This document shows, piece by piece, positions 15,856 through 25,643 of a DNA stretch of 59,079 nucleotides. Each line of letters begins with the position of its first letter. The stretch's first letter is position 1. Below the pieces are notes generated by a model that worked only from the letters and a program-made list of their open reading frames with translations, searched no databases and had not been told where the DNA came from. The stretch spans positions 1-59,079 of the forward strand of contig JALVTF010000004.1 of NCBI GenBank assembly GCA_027024145.1, written 5' to 3'. The translations under genes and the position numbers were made by a program. Origin of the DNA: Campylobacterales bacterium. Lineage in GTDB: Bacteria; Campylobacterota; Campylobacteria; Campylobacterales; Nitratiruptoraceae.

Positions 15856-17765
15856 AAAAGCTGCTGTTAGCACTTATAACAACACTTTCTTTGCTGGCAA
15901 GCGATAAATTTCTCGTGCTTTGTTACCACGATGTTTCTAGTAAACCGGCTAGTCGTGATATTATGCATATAAATATCCATACCTTCATTCAACATCTCAA
16001 CTGGCTCCAGGCAAATGGATACCACTTTATCAGTGTCAACGATATATTAGCAGCAAAAAGAGGAGAGCACACCCTGCCTTCAAAAGCGGTACTACTCACA
16101 TTCGACGATGCCTATAGATCATTTTACACAGAAGTCTATCCGATTCTCAAAACGTACAAAATCCCGGCAGTATTAGCAGTAGTAGGCAGCTGGATAGAAA
16201 GCAAAGGAGAGTTCCTTTACGGCAACCGAAAAAAAGAGCGTTCTCTCCTTATGAACTGGAATGAGCTCAAAGCGATAGCCCGGGATGGACTAGTAGAAAT
16301 CGCCTCGCACAGTTTCGACCTCCACAAAGGCATCGTAGCCAATCCCCAAGGCAATCTCCAGCCTGCCGCCATCTATCGCAAATATGACAAAAAGGCCCAG
16401 AGATATGAAACGGACGAAGAGTATCGAAAAAGAATCGCTCACGATCTCAATCAGAGCATCCAGATTCTTCAAAAACGTATCGGTATCACGCCAAGAGTTT
16501 TGGTCTGGCCATATGGAGCGTACAACAAAGAGACACTTGCCATAGCCAAAAAGTTAGGATTTGTGATGACTTTCACACTCGATGACGGTTATGGGGATGT
16601 GCACGAAATCGAACGGATCAAAAGAGTGCTCGTGCGAGACTACCCCTCTTTTGCGGATTTCATTTCTGATGTGAAGCAACATAAAGAAAACGAAATCGAA
16701 CGCGTCGTGCATGTGGATCTGGACTACATCTACGATCCTGATCCTGTGCAGCAAGAAAAGAATCTGGGTATTCTCCTCGATCGTATCAAAGATATGCACA
16801 TCACCACGGTCTATCTGCAAGCGTTCGCCGATCCCGATGGAGATGGAGTGGCTCAGGAGCTCTATTTCCCAAATCGCCACTTGCCTGTGCGAGCGGATCT
16901 GTTCGACAGAGTCGCTTGGCAGCTCAAAACTCGCTGTGGAGTGCGGGTCTTTGCGTGGATGCCGGTAAGCGCTTTCGAGACCCCTGCATTCCCTGCAGCT
17001 TGGTATGTCCACACATACGATCCTGCGACCAATCGCGCCACTATCGACAAGAGAGCATATAAACGTCTGAGCATCTACAATAGCAATGCAAGAAGGGTGA
17101 TTTTCGACATATACGAAGATCTTGCCAAACACTGCTATTTCGAAGGAATCCTATTTCATGACGACGCATACCTGAGCGACTACGAAGATTGCAGTGCAAG
17201 CGCTCTTGAAGATTACAAAAAACACGGTCTACCGGCAGATATCGTAGCGCTTCGCAGCGATCCGGATACACTGCATCGTTGGGCAGACTTCAAAACAGAC
17301 ACTCTCATAGCGTTTACGAAAGAGATAGCCGAACATACAGAACGCTACCGCATGCCGATAGAGCTTGCACGCAATATCTATGCGAAAGTGATCGTAGAAC
17401 CTACAAGCAAAACTTGGTTCGCACAAGATTTTGCAAAATTTCTCCGTAACTATGACTATGTGGCTATCATGGCGATGCCCTATATGGAAAAAGCGCACGA
17501 TCCTGAAAGATGGCTCTACGATCTCGTCAAAAGAGTGCAGCAATATCCCGAAGGTTTACAAAAATCGATCTTCGAGCTGCAAAGTGTCGACTGGAACAAA
17601 AAAGAGAAAATAGCGAGCGAATCATTAGCGAAACAGATGCGACTTTTACAAGAAAACGGAGCGAGAAACTACGGATATTACCCCGACGATTTCTTGCATG
17701 ACCATCCCAGATTCGAGGTGGTCTATAGAAGTTTTTCGTTGCAGAGATTCCCATTTGGAAGATAA
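15852..17765 (+). CDS. pgaB: Poly-N-acetylglucosamine N-deacetylase PgaB
   Basis: Periplasmic enzyme that partly deacetylates PNAG before export. The 637 residues comprise a signal peptide (MKKLLLALITTLSLLAS), a polysaccharide deacetylase domain with TFDD (Asp85, Asp86) and SHSFDLH (His153, His158), and a C-terminal glycoside-hydrolase-like barrel from about residue 290 (VVHVDLDYIYDPD, VYLQAFADPDGDG and FHDDAYLSDYED). The E. coli protein is a lipoprotein; here no cysteine follows the signal peptide, so it should be soluble or held by another partner. The start overlaps the pgaA stop (ATGA), showing translational coupling. Operon order pgaA-B-C-D is complete. Confidence 0.93.
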   Translation: MKKLLLALITTLSLLASDKFLVLCYHDVSSKPASRDIMHINIHTFIQHLNWLQANGYHFISVNDILAAKRGEHTLPSKAVLLTFDDAYRSFYTEVYPILKTYKIPAVLAVVGSWIESKGEFLYGNRKKERSLLMNWNELKAIARDGLVEIASHSFDLHKGIVANPQGNLQPAAIYRKYDKKAQRYETDEEYRKRIAHDLNQSIQILQKRIGITPRVLVWPYGAYNKETLAIAKKLGFVMTFTLDDGYGDVHEIERIKRVLVRDYPSFADFISDVKQHKENEIERVVHVDLDYIYDPDPVQQEKNLGILLDRIKDMHITTVYLQAFADPDGDGVAQELYFPNRHLPVRADLFDRVAWQLKTRCGVRVFAWMPVSAFETPAFPAAWYVHTYDPATNRATIDKRAYKRLSIYNSNARRVIFDIYEDLAKHCYFEGILFHDDAYLSDYEDCSASALEDYKKHGLPADIVALRSDPDTLHRWADFKTDTLIAFTKEIAEHTERYRMPIELARNIYAKVIVEPTSKTWFAQDFAKFLRNYDYVAIMAMPYMEKAHDPERWLYDLVKRVQQYPEGLQKSIFELQSVDWNKKEKIASESLAKQMRLLQENGARNYGYYPDDFLHDHPRFEVVYRSFSLQRFPFGR

Positions 17766-17774
17766 GGAAGAGGC

Positions 17775-19022
17775 ATGGAGTTACGATTTGTAGACTATCT
17801 TATCAACTACTCATACTACTACCCGCTCTATATGGCTTTTATCTGGATGATAGGAGCGGTCTACTACTACTTCCACTGGGAAACGGGTGAGCTGGAGCCT
17901 CCTAAACTCCCAGAGCATCCCCTTGTCTCCGTGCTCGTCCCTTGCCATAACGAAGAGAGACATATCGCCACGACGATAGAGTACCTGACAAAAAATCGCT
18001 ACCCTAACATCGAAATCATCGCGGTAGATGATGGCAGCACTGATAGGACGTGGGAAATTTTGGAAAGTTTAGCTCAAAAAATCCCCAATCTTCGCATAAT
18101 CCATTTCGAACAGAATCAGGGCAAAGCCATGGCGCTCAATGCTGCAGCGCTTGCGAGCAAAGGTGAATTCCTGGTTACTATCGACGCAGATGCGATACTG
18201 GATGAAGATGCCATCTTTTGGATAATGCACCACTTTCTCACTGGCCCTCGCGTTGGAGGCGTGACGGGTAATCCACGCGTACGCAACCGCTCGTCACTCC
18301 TTGGCAAGATCCAGGTGGGAGAATTTTCGGCTATTATCGGCCTTATCAAGCGCGCCCAAAGAATCTATGGCCGCATTTTCACGGTCTCCGGCGTCATAGC
18401 GGCATTTCGCAAAACGGCGCTCCATCGTGTAGGCTACTGGCACACCAACATGGTCACGGAAGATATCGATGTGAGCTGGAGACTGGAGCTCGATCACTGG
18501 CAGATACGTTTCGAGCCCCACGCGCTATGCTGGATGCTGGTGCCGGAGACTCTGGGAGGATTATGGAGACAGCGTCTGCGCTGGGCACAGGGCGGTTCGG
18601 AAGTGATACTCAAATATTTCAAAGATATATTTCATTGGAAATCTCGCCGTATGTGGGGTATCTATGCAGAATATGTCCTGAGTCTCATCTGGTCTTATAG
18701 CGTCATCTTGGTAGGTATCATCATTACCGTATCATTTTTGCATGGCGGCTCGATGGATGAGTTCGCCTTTACACCATCCATCTACGGGACGGTCCTTGGC
18801 ACCACGTTTTTGCTGCAGTTTTTTATAAGCCTCATAATCGACTCGCGCTATGAAAAGGGCTTGAGCAAGTTCTACTACTGGATAATATGGTATCCTTTTT
18901 TCTTTTGGATAGTGAGCGCATTGAGCACGAGTGTGGGATTTGTCAGGGCCCTCATGAAGAAAAAAACCACCCAAGCTCGCTGGCACAGTCCAGACAGGGG
19001 GATAGGAACGGACGATGTTTGA
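17775..19022 (+). CDS. pgaC: Poly-beta-1,6-N-acetylglucosamine synthase PgaC
   Basis: Inner-membrane family 2 glycosyltransferase that polymerises UDP-GlcNAc into PNAG. The 415 residues begin with a membrane helix (YYYPLYMAFIWMIGAVYYYF). The GT2 domain follows with VDDGSTDRT, TIDADAIL, TEDIDVSWRLE and the processive-synthase motif QRLRWAQGG. Several C-terminal membrane helices end the protein. Length matches E. coli PgaC (441) within the family range. A good ribosome site (AAGGAAGAGG) precedes ATG 17775. It overlaps pgaD by 8 bases. PgaC and PgaD normally form the synthase complex. Confidence 0.95.
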   Translation: MELRFVDYLINYSYYYPLYMAFIWMIGAVYYYFHWETGELEPPKLPEHPLVSVLVPCHNEERHIATTIEYLTKNRYPNIEIIAVDDGSTDRTWEILESLAQKIPNLRIIHFEQNQGKAMALNAAALASKGEFLVTIDADAILDEDAIFWIMHHFLTGPRVGGVTGNPRVRNRSSLLGKIQVGEFSAIIGLIKRAQRIYGRIFTVSGVIAAFRKTALHRVGYWHTNMVTEDIDVSWRLELDHWQIRFEPHALCWMLVPETLGGLWRQRLRWAQGGSEVILKYFKDIFHWKSRRMWGIYAEYVLSLIWSYSVILVGIIITVSFLHGGSMDEFAFTPSIYGTVLGTTFLLQFFISLIIDSRYEKGLSKFYYWIIWYPFFFWIVSALSTSVGFVRALMKKKTTQARWHSPDRGIGTDDV

Positions 19023-19491
19023 TCCCAAAGAACTCATCATCGAAGACAAAAGAGCACTCGACGAAAAGGTCAAACTGCGTGATAGCATCATCACTATGGT
19101 CTTCTGGATACTCTTTATCTATCTTTTTAGACCGATATTTACTTTGGCGTTATGGTTCGTTTTTGGGGAGTTCCTCTTTCACGAAAACGTATGGCACGAC
19201 CTATCGCAAGAAGGCACACAAGTCATAGCCCAAAATATAACCGCCTTCATGATATTTCTCGCCATTTTTCTCTTTTGGGCACTCTACAACAAGATAGTCT
19301 TCGGCAGACTTCATAGACGCCGCAAGGTCCCACAAGTCGTACTAGAAGAGATAGCCCAAGTCTTTGGCATCGATCCCAAGCAACTCAAAAAAATACAAAA
19401 TGCAAAAGAGATCAAAATAGCCTTCAAAGATTTCGCACATGTAGATAAAGATGCGCACGACTTCAACATCGCACGCATAGAAACTAACTAA
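19015..19491 (+). CDS. pgaD: PgaD-like accessory membrane protein
   Basis: Partner of PgaC in the PNAG synthase. In E. coli it mediates cyclic-di-GMP activation of the complex. The 158 residues contain two membrane helices (about 27-50, MVFWILFIYLFRPIFTLAL, and 75-95, ITAFMIFLAIFLFWALYN) followed by an arginine-rich cytoplasmic tail (LHRRRKVPQ), the general PgaD layout. The assignment rests on context, topology and length since PgaD sequences are poorly conserved. The 3' end overlaps the convergent siroheme reductase gene by 8 bases. Confidence 0.8.
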   Translation: MFDPKELIIEDKRALDEKVKLRDSIITMVFWILFIYLFRPIFTLALWFVFGEFLFHENVWHDLSQEGTQVIAQNITAFMIFLAIFLFWALYNKIVFGRLHRRRKVPQVVLEEIAQVFGIDPKQLKKIQNAKEIKIAFKDFAHVDKDAHDFNIARIETN

Positions 19492-21031
19492 AAGCCTGCT
19501 GTTCGAGTCTTTTGAGTGCTTCGTAGTCCTCGAAAGGCTCCAGCGTTACCGGCTGGCCGACGAGTTTGGCCATATAGTAGCGAGCAAGGGCCGCTTCGCC
19601 AAATCTCAGCATCGCTTGGGAGTAGGATTCGAAGTCTGCATGGCCGCTGGCTTCGAAATCGTAATAAATCACATCCAAAAGAGCAGCGAGTTTGCGAAGA
19701 GGCACGGCCCAAAAGATGAGCTTAGCGGCGCGATCGCCTCGGGTGTAGCCGCCGCCAAAATAGAGGCGCACGCCCCGCTCCACTTGGCCGAAGAGATTGG
19801 TGCGAATCCCAACAAAGCCAATATCGGCTAGAATATGGCGGCCGCACCCTTTGAGACAGCCACTCAGACCCAGGCGGATGGCCGGATCGATATCCAGATA
19901 CTCCCTGGCCACCTCTTTGGTATCGAAAAGCGAGTAGATGCAGTAGCGCTCCCCTGCACAGACCACATTTTCGTGCAAAGATCTTCGCGGCAGTGGCAGT
20001 GTACGAGGTTCGGGAAATCCTAAAATATAGAGATTTTGATTCACACCGATGCGTACTTCATACTCTTTGGCAAGCTCCACCACCTGTGCAAACTCTTCGA
20101 GGCTCATCTCGCCGTAGTCGCTTTGGTGGCGGTAGGCGAAACTGCCGTCACGCAGCTCTATCCAAGGCTCATCGCTATGGCGATATTTTTGGCGCACCAA
20201 CTCCCCTGCACTCTCGAAATTTTTGGGATAAAACTCGCGCATCCGCTCCTTGAAGCCTTCCATCCCTATCGCTTCGATGAGGTGGTAGAGCCTCGCTTTG
20301 GAGCGCGAGGCGCGCAGGCCATACTTTTTATAGGCTTGCACGATAGCTGCATAGAGTGGCACCACTTCCCCAGGCGCTACAAAAACATCGGCATCTTTGG
20401 CGAGCTCGGTATTCTTGCCACCGAGGAAAAGATTAAAACCATATTCGCCATTTTTTGTAGCGAGCGCGAAGTAGCAGTCGTTTGCGAAAAATGAAGAGAC
20501 GTTGGCAGGCATTGCGCTGATGGCGGTGTTGAACTTGCGAGGAATCATCCCAAGATAATCGCACTTTTTGAAAAAAACCGCCTGCATCTTTTCAATAAGA
20601 GGATAGACCGCAAAAATGCTCTCCTTGGCTACGCCGTCGAGGGGATCGGTGACGATATTGCGAAAGTTGTCCGTGAGCACTCCGAAGGTGCTTAGACCTC
20701 CCTCTTCCAGCTCTTTGTGACAAGCGAGGGCATCCCTAAAAGAGAGGCGATGCAGCTCCATCTGGGCACGGGCAGTGAGGAGCAGCCTGGCTTCATAGAG
20801 CTTGGCCAGAGTATGGATGAGACGTAGTCCAGGGTAGTCGATGCGGCCGGCCGGGATGCGGATGCGCACCATCCACTCTTCGGGACGCTGCTTGTTGTTG
20901 TAAATGCCGAAATTTTTGAGATAGAACCTGTCGGCCTCGGTGATGGATGAGGGATTGAGGCTTTCGATGGTAGCGTAGTAGTCGCAGGGGCTCTTTTGGA
21001 GCTTGAGCTTTTCGATTTTATTTAGCTTCAC
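19484..21031 (-). CDS. Siroheme/4Fe-4S nitrite or sulfite reductase
   Basis: A 515-residue enzyme of the siroheme reductase family, which carries out six-electron reduction of sulfite to sulfide or nitrite to ammonia. The cluster ligands are Cys358 and Cys364 (CAGERYC) and Cys392 and Cys396 (CLKGC), exact C-x5-C and C-x3-C spacing. The duplicated ferredoxin-like halves are visible (WMVRIRIPAGRI and VRIGVNQNLYIL). No flavin or extra ferredoxin domain is present, so electrons probably come from ferredoxin. Translation starts at GTG 21031 with GGAG 7 bases upstream. It follows DUF72 and purH on the same strand. Which substrate it uses cannot be decided from sequence alone. Confidence 0.85.
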   Translation of the reverse strand: MKLNKIEKLKLQKSPCDYYATIESLNPSSITEADRFYLKNFGIYNNKQRPEEWMVRIRIPAGRIDYPGLRLIHTLAKLYEARLLLTARAQMELHRLSFRDALACHKELEEGGLSTFGVLTDNFRNIVTDPLDGVAKESIFAVYPLIEKMQAVFFKKCDYLGMIPRKFNTAISAMPANVSSFFANDCYFALATKNGEYGFNLFLGGKNTELAKDADVFVAPGEVVPLYAAIVQAYKKYGLRASRSKARLYHLIEAIGMEGFKERMREFYPKNFESAGELVRQKYRHSDEPWIELRDGSFAYRHQSDYGEMSLEEFAQVVELAKEYEVRIGVNQNLYILGFPEPRTLPLPRRSLHENVVCAGERYCIYSLFDTKEVAREYLDIDPAIRLGLSGCLKGCGRHILADIGFVGIRTNLFGQVERGVRLYFGGGYTRGDRAAKLIFWAVPLRKLAALLDVIYYDFEASGHADFESYSQAMLRFGEAALARYYMAKLVGQPVTLEPFEDYEALKRLEQQAFS

Positions 21032-21034
21032 GTA

Positions 21035-21730
21035 TCAGCTCCATAAGTTTGAGCGCATTTTTGATAGCGCACCGCTTGCGGTGTTGTCGAAGATCATCAC
21101 CTTCTCTTTGGCCGGATGGGCTACGAGCTTTCGAGCAAGCGTGCGCAAAAACTCCTCGCTATATTCGCTGTAGTAGATTTTGGGTGCGCCGTGCAGGCGG
21201 TAGTATACAAACTCCTCATAGCCACCCGGCTCGCTGTCGGCATCGTAACGCGCTGGATCTGCCGCCACCCGCGCGATGCGGAGCTTTCCTAAAAGCGCTT
21301 CCGCTTCCATCCAGCTGGGGTGTCTGGGCTCGAGAGCCACGTAGCCGTCGTAGTAGCGGCGCAGCGCGCCGAAAAAGGTGCGAGCCGTAGTTTCATCGAA
21401 CTGCAGTGAAGGCGGCAGCTGCACCAAGAGTGCAAAGAGCTTCTCTTTGAGATTGGAAACGGTCTCGATGAACTCTTTCAAGCCTTGGGTAGAGGCGAGT
21501 TTATGAAAATGGGTGAAGCTGCGATGGAGCTTGAGAGTGAAGCGAAAATCGGGCGGAGTGCTAGAGCGCCACTTTTGGAGCGTCGATGGGCGTGGGAGTT
21601 TGTAGAAGGTTTGGTTGATCTCGGTGATCGGCAGGCGCTTGGCGTAGCGCTCTAAGTGCGTCCCTTCCCCTGGAAACTCCTGGGCGTACGCTTTGGGGAT
21701 GCTCCAGCCTGCCGTGCCGATGCGAATCAT
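21035..21730 (-). CDS. DUF72 family TIM-barrel protein
   Basis: A 231-residue member of the YecE/DUF72 family, with unknown biochemical function. The start IRIGTAGWSIP, then TEINQTFYKLP, FRFTLKLHRSFTH and LLVQLPPSL are the conserved barrel segments, and YYRLHGAP and FDNTASGAL close the domain. Length is slightly below the typical 240-280. Its start overlaps the purH stop (TGATG) and its stop is 4 bases before the siroheme reductase start, so all three genes appear to be one transcript. Confidence 0.88.
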   Translation of the reverse strand: MIRIGTAGWSIPKAYAQEFPGEGTHLERYAKRLPITEINQTFYKLPRPSTLQKWRSSTPPDFRFTLKLHRSFTHFHKLASTQGLKEFIETVSNLKEKLFALLVQLPPSLQFDETTARTFFGALRRYYDGYVALEPRHPSWMEAEALLGKLRIARVAADPARYDADSEPGGYEEFVYYRLHGAPKIYYSEYSEEFLRTLARKLVAHPAKEKVMIFDNTASGALSKMRSNLWS

Positions 21731-23250
21731 CAGTGCAAGAAGTGGCGAACGCCTGTGAAGTAGAGTGCGATGCCATGCTCGTCGGCCGCGGCGATCACTT
21801 CATCGTCGCGGATGCTGCCACCCGGCTCCACGATAGCCGTGATGCCGGCTTTCGCCGCTTCATCCACGCTGTCGCGGAATGGGAAGAATGCTTCGCTGGC
21901 CATCGCGGCACCTCGCACGTCGATGCCAAGCTCCGCCGCTTTTTTCAGCGCACACTTGGCTGCATCCACACGGCTCGTCATTCCCATCCCGATAGCCACA
22001 AGCGCACCGTCCTTGACGTATGCCACGCAGTTGGATTTGGTGAGTGCCGCGATCTTGTAGGCCATGAGGAGATCTTTTTTGTCCTCCACTCCCACTTTGC
22101 TCACCTGCTTGGCCTCGAGTACCTCCTCGTCTTTGACGAAATCGGCGCTTTGGTAGACGAAGCCTCCCTCGATATGCTTGAAGTCATACAAATCGCCGCT
22201 GATTTCTAACTCCCCTTGGCCGAGGTCGAAGAGCTTGATGCGTTTTTTACTTGCAAAGACCTCTTGGGCTTCCTCGGTGATCTTGCCGGCGATGAGGACT
22301 TCTACGAAGATCTTGTTGATCTCTTCGGCGAGCTCTCTCGTCACCACACCGTTGACGGCCACCACACCGCCAAAGGCGCTCACGGGATCGGCTGCGAGAG
22401 CCTTTTGCCAGCTGGTGACGAGATCTTCTTTGAGCGCAGCGCCGCAGGGGTTGCCGTGCTTGACGATCACCACACTACCCTTGCCGAGACTCACGGCGAT
22501 CTTGGCGGCGGCGTTGATGTCGGTGAGGTTGTTGAAGCTTGGTTCGCCTTTGAGGATATTGAGGTCGTTGTAGAAATCTTCGAATTCATACAAAGCACCC
22601 TTTTGGTGCGGATTTTCGCCGTAGCGCGTATCGAAGACCTTTTTACCTACGATAAACTGCTTGGCACCGAAACCTTCGTGGAATCTCTCATTCATGTAGT
22701 TGGCTATCGTAGCGTCGTACTGTGCGGTATGTTCGAAGGCTTTGATCATCAGTTCGCGGCGAAATTCCAAGGTATTCTGATCGTTTTTCAGCGCCTCGAT
22801 GACGCGGTCGTAGTCGTTGGGATCGGTGACGATGATGACACTTTCGAAGTTCTTGGCCGCACTTCTCACCATCGTCGGCCCGCCGATATCGATATTTTCG
22901 ATGATCTCTTCGAAATCGTCGGTGCGCTCTATCGTCTCTTTAAAAGGATACAAATTCACGCACACCAGATCGATAGGCTCGATGCCGAGCTTCTTGGCCT
23001 CCTCCACATGATCGGGTTTGCTTCGGCGATAGAGGATACCGCCGTGGACATAGGGATTGAGAGTCTTGACGCGTCCTTCGAAACATTCGGGGAAGTTGGT
23101 GATCTCGCTAATCTCCGTCACTTCCAGCCCCGCATCTTTGAGGGTGCGCCAGGTTCCACCTGTGCTCACTATCTCGAAACCCAGATCGATGAGACTTTTC
23201 GCAAAATCGACGATACCTGTTTTGTCGCTGACACTCAGAAGCGCTCGCAT
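21730..23250 (-). CDS. purH: Bifunctional AICAR transformylase / IMP cyclohydrolase
   Basis: Catalyses the last two steps of de novo purine synthesis. The 506 residues hold the N-terminal IMP cyclohydrolase domain ([46 protein letters not shown]) and the C-terminal transformylase with [14 protein letters not shown], the catalytic KHGNPCGAA and [15 protein letters not shown] near the end. Length is typical (about 510-530). A TATAAT (minus strand, 23280-23275) is its likely -10. It is transcribed away from the AhpD-pyruvate dehydrogenase operon. Confidence 0.96.
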   Translation of the reverse strand: MRALLSVSDKTGIVDFAKSLIDLGFEIVSTGGTWRTLKDAGLEVTEISEITNFPECFEGRVKTLNPYVHGGILYRRSKPDHVEEAKKLGIEPIDLVCVNLYPFKETIERTDDFEEIIENIDIGGPTMVRSAAKNFESVIIVTDPNDYDRVIEALKNDQNTLEFRRELMIKAFEHTAQYDATIANYMNERFHEGFGAKQFIVGKKVFDTRYGENPHQKGALYEFEDFYNDLNILKGEPSFNNLTDINAAAKIAVSLGKGSVVIVKHGNPCGAALKEDLVTSWQKALAADPVSAFGGVVAVNGVVTRELAEEINKIFVEVLIAGKITEEAQEVFASKKRIKLFDLGQGELEISGDLYDFKHIEGGFVYQSADFVKDEEVLEAKQVSKVGVEDKKDLLMAYKIAALTKSNCVAYVKDGALVAIGMGMTSRVDAAKCALKKAAELGIDVRGAAMASEAFFPFRDSVDEAAKAGITAIVEPGGSIRDDEVIAAADEHGIALYFTGVRHFLH

Positions 23251-23333
23251 TGCTATCCTTCAAATTTTTTGCAAATTATACCCTATTTACCATAGATTTA
23301 CTCTTCATTTACATTCCTTAAAGGCAAAAGTTC

Positions 23334-23339
23334 TATAAT
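23334..23339 (+). promoter_or_regulatory. Candidate -10 of the AhpD-like/pyruvate dehydrogenase operon
   Basis: TATAAT about 35 bases ahead of the first start codon in the 123-base divergent gap from purH. A TTTACA lies 20 bases further up, too far for a good -35. It is the only strong candidate I see for the 20-kb run that follows. Confidence 0.5.
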
Positions 23340-23373
23340 TGTTTTAGATCATCATGTTGCAAAGGAGGCCACC

Positions 23374-23715
23374 ATGGGAAAAATGACCACGAAACTCGAG
23401 GAGATCAAACGCCTCATCGGTAAACTGCAGCAGCAGCAACCCGAAAACATCAAAGCATTCCTCGGTTTCATGACCAGTGTGGAAAAAGCCGGGGCACTCG
23501 ATACCAAACAAAAAGAGCTGGTCAACGTGGGCTTGGCAGTAGCTGCGCAGTGTGAGTGGTGCATCGCCTTGCATGTCAAAGGAGCACTCGATGCAGGGGC
23601 CAGCAAAGATGAGATCCTCGAAGCGGCCATGCAAGCGGTGCTGATGCACGGAGGTCCTGCGCTCATGTATATGACACCGGTAGAAGAAGCGCTCGAGGAG
23701 TTTGGCCATGCATAG
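23374..23715 (+). CDS. AhpD-like carboxymuconolactone decarboxylase-family protein
   Basis: A 113-residue single-domain protein of the CMD/AhpD family. It has the redox centre C60-E-W-C63 with His67 four residues on and Glu48 twelve before. In M. tuberculosis AhpD the proton relay is Glu118, Cys130, Cys133 and His137, with exactly the same spacings. AhpD passes electrons from the lipoyl group of a dehydrogenase E2 (recharged by E3) to the peroxidase AhpC. Here the gene heads an operon with E1, E2 and E3, overlapping pdhA by 8 bases. Start ATG 23374 has AAGGAGG upstream. A role as a PDH-fed reductase is inference; no ahpC lies in this window. Confidence 0.85.
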   Translation: MGKMTTKLEEIKRLIGKLQQQQPENIKAFLGFMTSVEKAGALDTKQKELVNVGLAVAAQCEWCIALHVKGALDAGASKDEILEAAMQAVLMHGGPALMYMTPVEEALEEFGHA

Positions 23716-24679
23716 TGGAAGGATAGAGAAGTTCTACTACCTCATGAAGCTTGGCCGCGAGTTCGAGCTCGCGGCCAAAGAGCAGTACATGCAGGGCAAC
23801 ATTGCGGGATTTTTGCATCTTGATATCGGGCAGGAAGCCTGCAGTGTCGGAGCGATGCAAGCCTTCGACAAGGGCGATGTCTTCACCCACTATCGTGAGC
23901 ATGTGCTGGCCATAGCCAGAGGGATGGATCCCAAGATCGTGATGGCGGAGCTCTTTGGCAAGGTCACGGGTGTGAGCAAAGGCAAAGGGGGCTCCATGCA
24001 CCTTTTCGATCCAGACCTCGACTTCTACGGCGGTGACGCTATCGTGGCCGGGCATCTGCCTATCGCCGTGGGGTGTGCGTATGCCAGAAAGATCCAGGGT
24101 GAAAAGGCTGGCGTCTTCGCGATTTTCGGCGATGGAGCCAGCAACGCGGGAGCATTTTTTGAGAGCATCAACATCGCAGCAGCTTGGAAGCTGCCACTGA
24201 TATTCTTTTGTGAAAACAACTACTATGCTATTGGCACGCGCATCGGCTGGGTGAGTCCTTTCGAAGAGCTCTACCATAAAGCGCGCAACTACATGCCTGC
24301 CAAGCGCATCGACGGGATGGATGTGTGCGCAGTCTACAAAGCCGTCACGGAGGCCAAAGAGTACATCGAAAACGGCCTGGGACCCTACTTTATCGAAGCC
24401 GAAACCTATCGCTACGAAGGGCACTCCATGAGTGACAACGGCAAGTATCGCAGCGAAGAGGAGATGGAGATCTTCAAATCGCGCGACCCAATAGAAAATC
24501 TCAAAAAACACGCCATCGCCGAGGGGCTCGTGGCTCCTGAGTATTTCGACGAAGCGGATAAAAAAGTGCAAAAAGTGATCGAAGAGGCCATCGCTTTCGC
24601 CGCCGATTCGCCTGAGCCGCCGCTATCTGAGCTCTATGAAGATGTCTACTGCAAGGAGTGCACCAATGTTATACCGTGA
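23708..24679 (+). CDS. pdhA: Pyruvate dehydrogenase E1 component, alpha subunit
   Basis: Thiamine-diphosphate-dependent decarboxylase subunit of the two-chain (alpha2beta2) pyruvate dehydrogenase. The 323 residues show GFLHLDIGQEA at the N-terminus, GKGGSMHLF, and the ThDP/Mg motif GDGASNAGAF ending in CENN. The phosphorylation-loop region YRYEGHSMSDNG and RDPIENLK follow. ATG 23708 is preferred over TTG 23702 because GAGGAG lies 7 bases upstream. The beta-subunit start is 14 bases inside this gene. Acetoin or branched-chain keto acid specificity is possible from sequence alone; linkage to lipB, lipA and glycolytic genes favours pyruvate. Confidence 0.9.
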   Translation: MHSGRIEKFYYLMKLGREFELAAKEQYMQGNIAGFLHLDIGQEACSVGAMQAFDKGDVFTHYREHVLAIARGMDPKIVMAELFGKVTGVSKGKGGSMHLFDPDLDFYGGDAIVAGHLPIAVGCAYARKIQGEKAGVFAIFGDGASNAGAFFESINIAAAWKLPLIFFCENNYYAIGTRIGWVSPFEELYHKARNYMPAKRIDGMDVCAVYKAVTEAKEYIENGLGPYFIEAETYRYEGHSMSDNGKYRSEEEMEIFKSRDPIENLKKHAIAEGLVAPEYFDEADKKVQKVIEEAIAFAADSPEPPLSELYEDVYCKECTNVIP

Positions 24680-25643
24680 AGCCTTGAATCGTGCCATCGA
24701 CGAGATGATGGCCTCAGACGAAAGTATAGTGATCCTCGGCGAAGATGTGGGACGCTATGGCGGCAGTTATCGCGTCAGCGAAGGACTTTTTGCGAAGTAC
24801 GGTCCCAAACGCGTCATCGACACGCCGATAGCAGAACTCAGCATCGTAGGCAACGCCATCGGCATGGCGATAGCGGGTCTAAGACCCATCGCAGAGATCA
24901 TGACGGTGAACTTCAGTCTCCTTGCCATGGATCAGATCGTCAATCACGCCGCCAAGTTTCGCTACATGAGCGGTGGCAAGATGACAATACCTCTGACTAT
25001 CCGTATGCCGGGCGGCGTTTCGAGACAGCTGGCCGCGCAGCATAGCGAAAGCTACGAAACCCTCTACGCCGCCATCCCGGGTCTCATCGTGTTAGCTGCC
25101 AGCAACGCCACCTACGCCTACTACGGCCTCAAAACCGCCATCGCTCTCAACGACCCGGTCATCTTTTTGGAGCACGAACTGCTCTACCCTATGGAGATGG
25201 ATTTTAAAGAGGTAAAAAACTTTGATCCCTTCAAGGCCGAGATCGTCAAAGAGGGCAAGGATCTTACCATCATCACCTACCTCAAGATGCGCTACGATGT
25301 CCTCGAAGCCGTGCCGAAAATCGAAGAAGAACTTGGCATCAGCGTGGAAATGATCGATCTCAACTCCCTCCGGCCTCTCGATATGCAAACGATAGCCGCG
25401 TCGGTGCAAAAGACCAAGCGCGTGGTGCTCGTAGAAGAGGATCACAAAACGGGCGGCTACGGCGCGGAGGTGATAGCGAAAATCAGCGAAGAGCTCTTCT
25501 ACTCCCTCGACGCTCCGCCGCTACGCATTGCCGGCGAAGATGTGCCGATCCCCTATAACCGCTCTTTGGAGCTGGCATCCATCCCCACACCAGACAAGAT
25601 AGGACAAAGAATCATCCAATGGGGGCGCAAAAATGGACTATAA
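24666..25643 (+). CDS. pdhB: Pyruvate dehydrogenase E1 component, beta subunit
   Basis: Second half of the E1 decarboxylase. The 325 residues contain the standard beta-subunit segments ILGEDVGRYGGSY, RVIDTPIAELSIVG, ghosted AQHSESYETLYAAIPGL, VIFLEHELLYP, DLNSLRPLDMQTI and EEDHKTGGYGAEV. The pyrimidine-binding glutamate region and the C-terminal transketolase-like domain are intact. Start ATG 24666 follows AAGGAG and lies within pdhA. The stop overlaps the E2 start by 11 bases, so E1-alpha, E1-beta and E2 are translationally coupled. Confidence 0.92.
   Translation: MLYREALNRAIDEMMASDESIVILGEDVGRYGGSYRVSEGLFAKYGPKRVIDTPIAELSIVGNAIGMAIAGLRPIAEIMTVNFSLLAMDQIVNHAAKFRYMSGGKMTIPLTIRMPGGVSRQLAAQHSESYETLYAAIPGLIVLAASNATYAYYGLKTAIALNDPVIFLEHELLYPMEMDFKEVKNFDPFKAEIVKEGKDLTIITYLKMRYDVLEAVPKIEEELGISVEMIDLNSLRPLDMQTIAASVQKTKRVVLVEEDHKTGGYGAEVIAKISEELFYSLDAPPLRIAGEDVPIPYNRSLELASIPTPDKIGQRIIQWGRKNGL

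Noticed and set aside
22216-23295. Open frame of 359 codons on the plus strand
   Set aside because: Antisense to purH, with no family resemblance; it exists because of codon usage of the real gene.
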